A program made the position numbers and the translations under genes. A stretch of 64,000 nucleotides of DNA, taken from positions 47,832 to 111,831 of the forward strand of contig NZ_JBNJLT010000008.1 in assembly GCF_050113635.1 (NCBI RefSeq). Direction: 5' to 3'. Of this stretch, positions 8,795 to 16,684 are shown in pieces; position 1 is the first letter of the stretch; each line of letters opens with the position of its first letter. The DNA comes from Marinimicrobium sp050113635. GTDB taxonomy: Bacteria; Pseudomonadota; Gammaproteobacteria; Pseudomonadales; Cellvibrionaceae. The notes beneath the pieces are model-generated. The model was not told where the DNA came from. It was given only the letters and a program-made list of their open reading frames with translations, and made no database searches.

Positions 8795-11041
8795 TTACAC
8801 ATTGATTGAAAAGTCCTCATGTGATCTGCTCAAATGGGGATTATAGGCTGGGTCATAATTCAGTGCCTCTCCCCACTTATTCTTCATAAATGCCACTTCT
8901 TTAGCGAAGCGGCGCTGCTTTTCAGGCGTGTCCTCGGCCCCCCTGGATACCGATTCGTGGTGATAGGCCTCGGCATAGGGCGTCCAGAGGTTGCGATAAC
9001 CGGCTTCGCGAACCTTCAAACAAAAATCAATATCGTTAAAGGCGACCGCGAGCCCCTGCTCTTCCAGGCCTCCCACCTGTTCGTACACACTGCGGCGCAC
9101 CAACAAACACGCCGCCGTCACAGCGGACAGGTTTTGAATCAGCCTAAGCCGAGTGTGATAGCCGTGGCTTTCGCGAGGGAAATACTTGTGTGAATGCCCG
9201 GCCACACCACCAATGCCCAATATAACCCCGGCATGCTGGATACGGTTATCGGGGTAATAAAGCTTTGCCCCCACACAGCCAATATCCGGACGGCTGGCGT
9301 GCCGAACCATCTCCGTCAGCCACTCCCCATTGATAGGCTCCACATCATTGTTCAACAAGCCGATCAACTCCCCTCTGGCCACCGAAGCACCGAAATTGTT
9401 GATGGCTGAAAAGTTGAACGGATGATTCCAACGATGAACAGAAACGCGAGGATCTTTTTCAATGCTCTCCAGATAATTCAGCGTTTGAGGACAGGAGCTC
9501 TGATTATCGAGAATTAAAATCTCATAATTCGAATACTCTGTCTTATCGAGCACGGCCTGAACACATGGCTTCAAAATTTCAACACCATCCCTTGTGGGCA
9601 CCAACAGCGACACCTTGGGCTCGGGATCGGGTACAGGCCAACGCACACGGTAAGTATTTGGCAGTTGCCCCAGTTCGGCTTTTGCTTCGGGGCACAAAGA
9701 CTGCAGGCAGTGGTTCACCGCATTGAGACCCGCATCAGAGGTATAATCCTTACCGCTGGCATTCGCCGCCGTTGAACCGGGAATCATGCGCCAATGATAC
9801 AGCACATCGGGAATGTGCTCCACGGTCTCGCTCGCTAGGTGTGGCAAGCAGCGCAGAAGCAGATCGTGGTCCTGACTACCCTCGGTTCCCAGCCGGAAGC
9901 CGCCCACCTGCCTTACCAGATCCGCCATCAACACCGTGAAATGACAAATATAGTTTTGGGACAGGAGCAAGTCCGGGTTCCAGTCTGGCTTAAAATGTGG
10001 ACTGGACCTTTGGCCGCTGGCACTTAACTTGTCTTCATCCGAGTAAACCAGTTTGAGACTCGGGTTGGCATTGAGTGCCTGAATCACCCGCAACAACGCA
10101 TGCGGGGCCAAGGCGTCGTCGTGATCCAGAAGGCCAATGTACTCACCTTTCGCCACCTCAAGGCCGGAGTTACTGGCCGCGACAATATGACCATTGTCAG
10201 CGCGGTATACAACATTAATACGCCGGTCACGCTGCTCATACTCACGCAATACATTGCCGGTTTCGGGGCGAGTCGATGCATCATCTACTAGGCAGAGCTG
10301 CCAATGAGGGTAAACCTGTGCCAAAACGGATTCGATGCACTCCGTCAAGTATTCGGGAGGAGTGTTGTACACAGGGACAATCAGACTGATGACAGGAGTG
10401 ACAGCCTCTTGATTCTCGGCCATGCTCTCCCATTCGCCCGCCAGCACCTCAGCCGAAGGCGTATGCACCGCCATCCACTCTGCATAATCAAAAGAACGGC
10501 GCATGACGCGATACGCCCTTCCATAATACTGTCGTGCCAGTTGAGCTGGTTTCAACCCCATTCCTGCCGCTTTCTTTGCAAGCGCAATCGTCACCTCTTT
10601 AGGGCTCTTGCCGACAAAGTCCGAATGATGATGAACCAGCCACCGATTAACCGAACGCTTAGCCAATAGCTGCGGTACCCAGCGTAGTCTGAACCGGCGC
10701 ATTAAAAACAACCCCTGTGATTCAAGCGGGTCAAACCGTATCGCTCTCGGCCTTCGCTCAAAGTAGCATAGGCGCCGCGCGGGTATGCTACTGCTAATTG
10801 GCAATATGACCACCGAGTCCTCATCAAAACCTACCCCGTAATCAATGTAAAGTTTGGCGGCCTGAGGCACCGCGGAGTCATACTCGAGCTCCAGCTCCAG
10901 TAAATACCAACCGGAGAACCAAGGCATGGAGTCAAGTAAAAAGAATGGGTCCTCACTGGTAGCCCTGTAGGCACTGGGCGTGCGCAAGCGCTCAATGCCG
11001 GACGCCGGACGCAAGGCCCGATTACTGAAGAATGTCAGCAT
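8795..11041 (-). CDS. two-domain family 2 glycosyltransferase
   Basis: This 748-aa protein has an N-terminal beta-rich region (about 1-200) and two GT2 domains in tandem. The first begins at about residue 210 with ISLIVPVYNTPPEY, then DDAST and LLDHDDAL. The second begins at about residue 478 with VSLLVPTRDG, then LDNQSS and LLNNDVEP. Both keep plausible metal-binding acidic residues, so it may add two sugars or extend a repeat. Such double GT2 proteins are common in ABC-exported polysaccharide clusters. It lies in the middle of the operon, 17 bases after a GT92-like gene. Confidence 0.9.
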   Translation of the reverse strand: MLTFFSNRALRPASGIERLRTPSAYRATSEDPFFLLDSMPWFSGWYLLELELEYDSAVPQAAKLYIDYGVGFDEDSVVILPISSSIPARRLCYFERRPRAIRFDPLESQGLFLMRRFRLRWVPQLLAKRSVNRWLVHHHSDFVGKSPKEVTIALAKKAAGMGLKPAQLARQYYGRAYRVMRRSFDYAEWMAVHTPSAEVLAGEWESMAENQEAVTPVISLIVPVYNTPPEYLTECIESVLAQVYPHWQLCLVDDASTRPETGNVLREYEQRDRRINVVYRADNGHIVAASNSGLEVAKGEYIGLLDHDDALAPHALLRVIQALNANPSLKLVYSDEDKLSASGQRSSPHFKPDWNPDLLLSQNYICHFTVLMADLVRQVGGFRLGTEGSQDHDLLLRCLPHLASETVEHIPDVLYHWRMIPGSTAANASGKDYTSDAGLNAVNHCLQSLCPEAKAELGQLPNTYRVRWPVPDPEPKVSLLVPTRDGVEILKPCVQAVLDKTEYSNYEILILDNQSSCPQTLNYLESIEKDPRVSVHRWNHPFNFSAINNFGASVARGELIGLLNNDVEPINGEWLTEMVRHASRPDIGCVGAKLYYPDNRIQHAGVILGIGGVAGHSHKYFPRESHGYHTRLRLIQNLSAVTAACLLVRRSVYEQVGGLEEQGLAVAFNDIDFCLKVREAGYRNLWTPYAEAYHHESVSRGAEDTPEKQRRFAKEVAFMKNKWGEALNYDPAYNPHLSRSHEDFSINV

Positions 11042-11058
11042 ATCTATGAAACGCTCTA

Positions 11059-12249
11059 TTATTGAATGTACCTGATGCCGTCATCTTTAAAAGAGAAACT
11101 GCTGGCATGAACAGACACCGATACGCAGTCATCAACAGACAGTGGCCTGGGGAAATAAAACCGGAAACCCCCATGGCCATTCCGAGCAATTCTCTTGCGC
11201 TTCAAGTCCGAGCGAAAACTTCCAACCGCGCAGGACCCCACATAAGTGTCGTTCACAAAAACATTAATACTCAGGCCATCCGACAACCCTTTATTGTCGG
11301 TCAGCCACCCTTCGACAAAGTCAGGGGTACACCGATCCAGATAGCCTCGCAGTTCACGATACAGCGGTGTCCGCTCTTTCAACGCACGCTCTAGCCCGTC
11401 CATCCCCTCCCGCAGCCGAGCGAGAACCGCCTTGTTTACCTCAAACGTCTCGTCCTGGAAGTCGTGGTTATCAAAGAACTGCAACCCTCGATCAAAATCC
11501 GCCCCTTTCATCGCCGAACCACGTGAGCGCTTCTTGCTAAGGTACTCATCCTTGGACTTAATCACGTAATGATGAACCCGTAGCGGACCCGGTCGAACCC
11601 GAGCCGTGCGCCCTTCACACTGACTGGATTTCACCTCCTGACCGTTTTCCGCCACGATAAAATCATCGATCTCCTTGCCCTGCGTATCAACATAGCGCAG
11701 GTTGTCGGTGACCCGACAAATATGCGGCCCAGTGCTAACGATATTGCGCACCCGGACCACCGATTTCACATGCTGGTTGGCGCACAGCTTCCCGGAGTCC
11801 CGGGCACAGTGGGTAAATCGCTGAATCACCGGCTTCGGCTCATACTTAACCAGGCCGGAGGAGCCGAAAGTTCGCCAATTAATAGCGGCCACCCCAACGG
11901 ATTCGTCTTTCATCAAGCGGGCAATGGCCTCGTGCTCCTTGCCCCGTCCGTACTCATCGTGAAAAACAAACTCGTCCGCATCAATATAGAGCAACGCCTC
12001 AACAACCCCCAGAGCCTTCTGAGCCAACCGGTGGTACGCGGTCACCTGGGAGGGCGTTGCCAGTATAGGTTGGTAGGTCAAATCCACCACGCCCAAGTCC
12101 GATAGGGCTTCCAGAAGCTGTCGGGTGCCATCGTTCGAACGGTTGTCCGCCAGGTAAAAATGGCGAAACCCTGCCATTCTGTGCCACTCGATCCACTCCA
12201 GAATATACTCTCTTTCATTCCGGAAAATTGCGCCAATTCCAATATCCAT
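11059..12249 (-). CDS. GT92-like glycosyltransferase with C-terminal G-W domain
   Basis: A 396-aa protein. ATG 12249 is chosen because IGIGAIFRNEREYILEWIEWH begins right after it. The catalytic region has the features of family 92/Glyco_tranf_2_4 enzymes: FRNE..YILEWIEWH, LADNRSNDGT, YIDADEFVF, then a late RVHHYVIKSKDEYLSKK. A C-terminal segment of about 90 aa (VEGWLTDN...) resembles segments found in the sulfotransferase at 13238-14191 and at the N-terminus of the 912-aa transferase at 16685-19423. It is 66% similar in layout to the next gene upstream only in its catalytic part; no alignment was computed, so this is a visual judgement of motif order. Confidence 0.82.
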   Translation of the reverse strand: MDIGIGAIFRNEREYILEWIEWHRMAGFRHFYLADNRSNDGTRQLLEALSDLGVVDLTYQPILATPSQVTAYHRLAQKALGVVEALLYIDADEFVFHDEYGRGKEHEAIARLMKDESVGVAAINWRTFGSSGLVKYEPKPVIQRFTHCARDSGKLCANQHVKSVVRVRNIVSTGPHICRVTDNLRYVDTQGKEIDDFIVAENGQEVKSSQCEGRTARVRPGPLRVHHYVIKSKDEYLSKKRSRGSAMKGADFDRGLQFFDNHDFQDETFEVNKAVLARLREGMDGLERALKERTPLYRELRGYLDRCTPDFVEGWLTDNKGLSDGLSINVFVNDTYVGSCAVGSFRSDLKRKRIARNGHGGFRFYFPRPLSVDDCVSVSVHASSFSFKDDGIRYIQ

Positions 12250-12274
12250 TGCTACGCCCCGCACTCCGTATCTA

Positions 12275-13225
12275 TTAGTGATATAGCCGATACTTTCTCA
12301 GTAAGTAACACGCCCGCTCGTACTGACTTTTAAGTGCACTTCCCATGCGCTCCAAGGGACCAGGTTGCTGGTACTCCGCCACAACCGATTCCAACCGTTC
12401 CAGCTCCGCCTGCACTTTGGGCACCAATGGCAGTATCGAGCGATCTTCCTCATCATTACGGTCGTGCCCACGAAAGAATTTTTCGCGTTTCTGTTTGCCA
12501 TATCTTGCGGCGCTACCTAACTGACTCTTGCGAACCAGAAACTCCTCAAGTGACTTCACCACGTAGTGGTTGACGCGCAGATTGTCCCAACAAGTGGTTT
12601 CGCTCAACCCAAAAGAGTTCTCTTTGTTGACCTCCAGTGGCGCACCGGAAGCACACCGGTGCTCGCCTTCAGCCAGAACAGCGTGATGAGGGTTGTTAAA
12701 CCGGACCACTTTTTCCGGGCGGACGATACTTTTGTAGTGCAAGCTTAGGAGGGAGAGTGCTGGCGCACGGGTCACAAAGCGTTCCAACACCATTCCCGAT
12801 GCTTTAAAAACCTGGCCATTGGAACCGAAGCAAGCCCAGTTCAGACAAATTGCCCCCACCTCTGCTCCGCCTGTTTCAGAGGCTTGGAAAAGACGTTCAA
12901 CGGTCACAGGTACCGGCTCCTGGGATTCTGCCGGGAACAAGTACTCGTCCGCATCAATAAAAGCAATCGCGTCATAACGAGCCCCAAACTTCTTCAGAGC
13001 ACACTGGTATGCATCCACCTGCGGGGCCTTTCCCGCCAAAGTCTTAAAGCGAAAACCATTGACCAACCCTTTCCGGCGAAGCGCTTTCACAAGCTGCCAG
13101 GTATTATCGGTACTGTAGTTGTCGATAATAATGAAATCAGTGACACCAACGGCCCGGTGATAGGCCACCCACTCAAGTAACGAGGGCGACTCGTTCTTGA
13201 CAATAACGGCAATTGCAAACTTCAT
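12275..13225 (-). CDS. GT92-like glycosyltransferase
   Basis: This 316-aa protein is of the same type as its downstream neighbour: IVKNESPSLLEWVAYHRAVG at the N-terminus, IDNYSTDNT, FIDADEYLF, and the C-terminal RVNHYVVKSLEEFLVRKSQ. It lacks the extra C-terminal domain of the neighbour, and the two probably arose by duplication. The product is likely cytoplasmic and adds a sugar to the growing glycan. Spacing to neighbours is 13-25 bases, consistent with one operon. Confidence 0.85.
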   Translation of the reverse strand: MKFAIAVIVKNESPSLLEWVAYHRAVGVTDFIIIDNYSTDNTWQLVKALRRKGLVNGFRFKTLAGKAPQVDAYQCALKKFGARYDAIAFIDADEYLFPAESQEPVPVTVERLFQASETGGAEVGAICLNWACFGSNGQVFKASGMVLERFVTRAPALSLLSLHYKSIVRPEKVVRFNNPHHAVLAEGEHRCASGAPLEVNKENSFGLSETTCWDNLRVNHYVVKSLEEFLVRKSQLGSAARYGKQKREKFFRGHDRNDEEDRSILPLVPKVQAELERLESVVAEYQQPGPLERMGSALKSQYERACYLLRKYRLYH

Positions 13226-13237
13226 ATAGGGTCCATT

Positions 13238-14191
13238 TCACAGGCCAAACGGCAGGGGCTCCCTGGGGAACACCTGCCCCGTGCCCTGCACTTCACAATC
13301 CACCCGGTCCCCCTCCGAGAGCGTGACCGGCGCCGAGAAGCCGACAAAGCCACCACGGGGCGCTTTGTAGCGGCAAGAGGCCAGGCGAAAATTCACCGCC
13401 TGGCATTGGGCGACGATTGTACCATTAATCCGCACGCTTACCGTGACCGGTTCATCACTGCCGCCCTCATACCAGGCCCAGCCGCTGACTTTATCCTGTT
13501 TGACATCCGTGAGTTCTGTATGGGCATAACGCCAACCCTCACGCCAAGCGGACAGGCGCTGCTCGAACAGCCAGCACGCCTTGTCATACAGGGCCATATC
13601 CTTGGCATTGAGCCGCTCAATCTCGGCCACATCCTTGGGGTCCAACTCGCGAGTGGCCAAGGGCTTTTTACCGGCCGTGTTCGCCTCTAGGTACTCGAAC
13701 TTCACCCCGTACAAATGATTGAACAGTTCAATCGATTCGCGATAGCGCTCGGTAATGCCGATAAAACCGTACGCTTCCAAAGGCACGCCATTAAGCAGCT
13801 TGTGCTGTCGATTGGTCATGGTGGAGCGGTTATAAAACGCCTCAAAGGTTCCAGAGTAACCATGATGGCGAACAAAATGAGCATGATCTGACACAAGCCG
13901 CTGGACTGGATCGCGCACAAACGTCGCAGTTCCATCCACACCAAAAAGAGGGACATACTTGACTACCGGCTTATGCCCGGAGAAAAACCGGATTTTCTTA
14001 CTGTTCGCAAGGTGGTGCAACAGCCAGATATCGTCTCTTTCGTATACTGACCTCTTGACCTCACCCGATGTTTCAGAAGAGTCAACACCATAATCGTAAA
14101 AAACGTGAGCACTGCCTAGACATCTGCTCGCTGACGTTCGAAAGCTTGTACCAGCTGTCTTAGGTATATGAACAAAGTACAGAACGCTCAT
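13238..14191 (-). CDS. sulfotransferase with C-terminal G-W domain
   Basis: This 317-aa protein begins MSVLYFVHIPKTAGTSFR. HIPKTAGTS is the 5'-phosphosulfate loop of Golgi-type (Sulfotransfer_2) enzymes that sulfate sugars. FVRDPVQRLVSDHAHF near residue 92 supplies the 3'-phosphate-binding Arg and Ser. ATG 14191 is preferred over a TTG three codons upstream. The last 90 residues (VSGWAWYEGG...) are not part of the sulfotransferase fold; they resemble a segment also present in two glycosyltransferases of this operon. Sulfation of the exported polysaccharide is inferred from context. Confidence 0.87.
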   Translation of the reverse strand: MSVLYFVHIPKTAGTSFRTSASRCLGSAHVFYDYGVDSSETSGEVKRSVYERDDIWLLHHLANSKKIRFFSGHKPVVKYVPLFGVDGTATFVRDPVQRLVSDHAHFVRHHGYSGTFEAFYNRSTMTNRQHKLLNGVPLEAYGFIGITERYRESIELFNHLYGVKFEYLEANTAGKKPLATRELDPKDVAEIERLNAKDMALYDKACWLFEQRLSAWREGWRYAHTELTDVKQDKVSGWAWYEGGSDEPVTVSVRINGTIVAQCQAVNFRLASCRYKAPRGGFVGFSAPVTLSEGDRVDCEVQGTGQVFPREPLPFGL

Positions 14192-14213
14192 TAACACCAA
14201 CTCATAGAAAGAA

Positions 14214-14771
14214 CTACTTTTGTTTAATTACTACTGCCTTTGGGCTAGCCACCACGCTCCCACTCGGTACAGAGTCAACGACAACTGCTCCTGCCGCCAC
14301 ATCCACATTGTCACCGATTGTTACACCACCACAAACAATGCTTCCAGCGTACAGGCAAACGTTGTCCCCCAAAACCGGGATACCCCCTCGACCTGAGCCA
14401 ACCGTAACACATTGATTCAAATGCAAGTTTTGTCCGACACTTTGTGCATAGAGTATTGTCGAGAAACCGTGCTCAACGTAGAGCCCAGGCCCCACGTCTT
14501 TGCAAGATAAGTAGAAATTAGTAATAAAAGCGTTTTTATGGGCATCAAACTGTCGGGAGAATGATTGGGTTAAGGCTTTATCACCATACCTGGCCACTCG
14601 ATACTTGATCATACTCCGAAACTCTTGACGACTTGAAAAGCACCGAACAAACGCATCTTCATCAGAAAATCCTTCGAGACGAAGACGCGCCCTCCACCTA
14701 AACAAGTCCTGCAGAAGAAAGTCATCTTTCAAGAGCGTCGGGAAAATTTCTTTGGCTTGCATCTCAAACAT
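14214..14771 (-). CDS. hexapeptide-repeat acyltransferase (CysE-like fold)
   Basis: This 185-aa protein has an alpha-helical N-terminal half and a left-handed beta-helix C-terminal half with hexapeptide repeats (GLYVEHGFSTILYA..., VTVGSGRGGIPVLGDNVCLYAG, VTIGDNVDVAAGAVVVDSVP). This layout is that of serine acetyltransferase-related enzymes, but in a polysaccharide operon it more probably O-acetylates a sugar. The usual catalytic His of CysE is seen as VEHGFST. The gene and the next one upstream are clearly more AT-rich than the flanking operon. Confidence 0.8.
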   Translation of the reverse strand: MFEMQAKEIFPTLLKDDFLLQDLFRWRARLRLEGFSDEDAFVRCFSSRQEFRSMIKYRVARYGDKALTQSFSRQFDAHKNAFITNFYLSCKDVGPGLYVEHGFSTILYAQSVGQNLHLNQCVTVGSGRGGIPVLGDNVCLYAGSIVCGGVTIGDNVDVAAGAVVVDSVPSGSVVASPKAVVIKQK

Positions 14772-14773
14772 TC

Positions 14774-15865
14774 TTATAATCTAGCCTCAATCTCTAACGC
14801 CAACATCTCCACAGCTCTCTGGTAATTATGCACACTCCCGGCCAGCTTTCTAGTCTCCATAGACCTTTGATCAAAGTTCCTTATATGCTCGACGATCTTG
14901 TGCTCCACTGCAGAAATATCTGTGTAATCCTCTACGAAAGACTCTTCCGGAAGCATTATTAGTTCTTCCGGTATATCACCCCTTCTACTGATCACCAACC
15001 CACCTGCAAGCTGAGTTTCTACAACTTGATTTTCATATAACCCAACATATCTATGAGATCCGTCGAACAGCACGCTTTTTCCTTTGGAGTGAACACTGTA
15101 ATCAAAGTCGACAGGCATATATATCCAAAGTTTGTTAATAAACTCACGATAGAAGTCAGGATACCCTAAAAGAGGAACTCTCTTACTCCCTAGACATTCG
15201 ATGTTATCTCGCAAACTTAGGAACTCAACATTTTCTGCATTCGCTTTAAGCCTCATACCAACAGAGACAATGTGCTCTACCGAGCGACCGCCAAACTCAT
15301 GCCCTTTCACTGCTTTATCCATTCCAATCGTCGGAACGCTTCCCTTATCTGGAACCAACTTATCTAAGTCAAATCCGCGAGGAACATATGCAATCTTATC
15401 GGACAAAGCCGGAAATTCATGCCCCTCCCCGACATCGCTGCACAGGGCAGCTGCTATGAGATCGTATTGCTTCGAAAGACCAAGCGCCTTTCTTTCATCC
15501 TTCGCTTTGACACCACTAAACAGTCTTGGGGGGTTTTTAACCAAAAAGTACCCTTTTCGTTTGAGACTTTCTCTTATGTGCTCCTCTTGAGGCCGATATG
15601 ATTGCCAAATAATTACGTCCGTTCCCGGCTCAATGCTATCAAGACTATCCAAGACCTTGATTTCCACACCCCACGATTCAAGCTCGTCAAACGACGACAG
15701 CCCTGCCTTCTGCAACAAAACATATGGATCATGAGCTTCTGAAATCGGCAAATATAACGTTATCGAATAGCCAGCCTCAGAAAAACCCTTGGCCCACAGC
15801 ATCGACATCACACCGTTAAAACCTTTCTCTAGATCTGGATGACGCCCCACCACTCCTATTTTCAT
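14774..15865 (-). CDS. GT-B type glycosyltransferase
   Basis: This 363-aa protein begins MKIGVVGRHPDLEKGFNGVMSML and shows a two-domain Rossmann layout. An inter-domain segment reads IAYVPRGFDLDKL. In the C-terminal half, YENQVVETQLAGGLVISRRGDIPEE resembles the E-x7-E donor-binding region of GT4 enzymes. I cannot assign the sugar. It ends 2 bases before the acetyltransferase gene. The gene is AT-rich relative to neighbours, which suggests separate acquisition. Confidence 0.72.
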   Translation of the reverse strand: MKIGVVGRHPDLEKGFNGVMSMLWAKGFSEAGYSITLYLPISEAHDPYVLLQKAGLSSFDELESWGVEIKVLDSLDSIEPGTDVIIWQSYRPQEEHIRESLKRKGYFLVKNPPRLFSGVKAKDERKALGLSKQYDLIAAALCSDVGEGHEFPALSDKIAYVPRGFDLDKLVPDKGSVPTIGMDKAVKGHEFGGRSVEHIVSVGMRLKANAENVEFLSLRDNIECLGSKRVPLLGYPDFYREFINKLWIYMPVDFDYSVHSKGKSVLFDGSHRYVGLYENQVVETQLAGGLVISRRGDIPEELIMLPEESFVEDYTDISAVEHKIVEHIRNFDQRSMETRKLAGSVHNYQRAVEMLALEIEARL

Positions 15866-15888
15866 TACGCTATATCGCTCCCGTGTTA

Positions 15889-16635
15889 CTAGCTATCACT
15901 TAAAATGGACTTTCTGCGGACACTTTTATATATTATGAGGTCATCATTATTTTCATCTCCCAGCTTTTGAAAAGCCCTTTCAGACATTCGAGCCTCTAAT
16001 TCTCGCAACTTTTCATCCATTGAAAGCCCTGGCCCTCTGCTAACATTTTTTTCGCTTGGCTTCATATGGAGATCTTCAAAGCCCTCACTGCGCAGCCACT
16101 CTTCCAACTCCGCCATAGAGTCCGAAAAGCGCTCAACAATCCCCACGAACGGCAACTCTTCAATCGCCCTCTTGGCACGCTCGAATTCGCTCCCCTCCGA
16201 CTCGGGGTACATCATGGCAAACCGCTGTATGTGAAAGTTCCGACACTGGCGGTCGTTCGGGAGAGCCAATCGGGTTTCAATGTAACCAGACAGGTCAGTG
16301 TTTCTCGCCAATACCGCACCGAAGCTATCGCCGCCCTGCTTGGTTTCAAATGCATAAGCGGAGGCAATGCGGTCGATGGGGTGGCGAAAAAAGATGACCG
16401 GCAGTACTTTAATGTCATCAAATTCCGGCGGTGGCAGTTGCGCTGTGTGGGAGGAAAACACTGTCGCCTGCGGGTTATCCAAAATCCACTGGGCCACCTC
16501 CTCACGGTTTTTGGCGGGGTTGGCCGGGAATTCTTTAGTCACCCACTCATCGTCCTTGAAGTTTTCTTTAAACGCCGCGTCCAGCGAGGTACCCGCATTT
16601 TTGAACAGATGGTAATGGAGTATGACTTTACGCAT
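15889..16635 (-). CDS. sulfotransferase family 2 protein
   Basis: This 248-aa protein begins MRKVILHYHLFKNAGTSLD. HLFKNAGTS is the PAPS-binding loop variant (K-N-A-G-T-S) of Sulfotransfer_2 enzymes, and VIFFRHPIDRIASAYAFE near residue 80 is the second PAPS-binding element (Arg and Ser). It is one of three sulfotransferases in the operon. The three differ in loop sequence, so they are not recent duplicates and could modify different positions of the glycan. Confidence 0.88.
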   Translation of the reverse strand: MRKVILHYHLFKNAGTSLDAAFKENFKDDEWVTKEFPANPAKNREEVAQWILDNPQATVFSSHTAQLPPPEFDDIKVLPVIFFRHPIDRIASAYAFETKQGGDSFGAVLARNTDLSGYIETRLALPNDRQCRNFHIQRFAMMYPESEGSEFERAKRAIEELPFVGIVERFSDSMAELEEWLRSEGFEDLHMKPSEKNVSRGPGLSMDEKLRELEARMSERAFQKLGDENNDDLIIYKSVRRKSILSDS

Positions 16636-16684
16636 AGAACTTCATTCCGATAAGGCCCAGGAGTCGGGCGTTAATCACAGTGCT

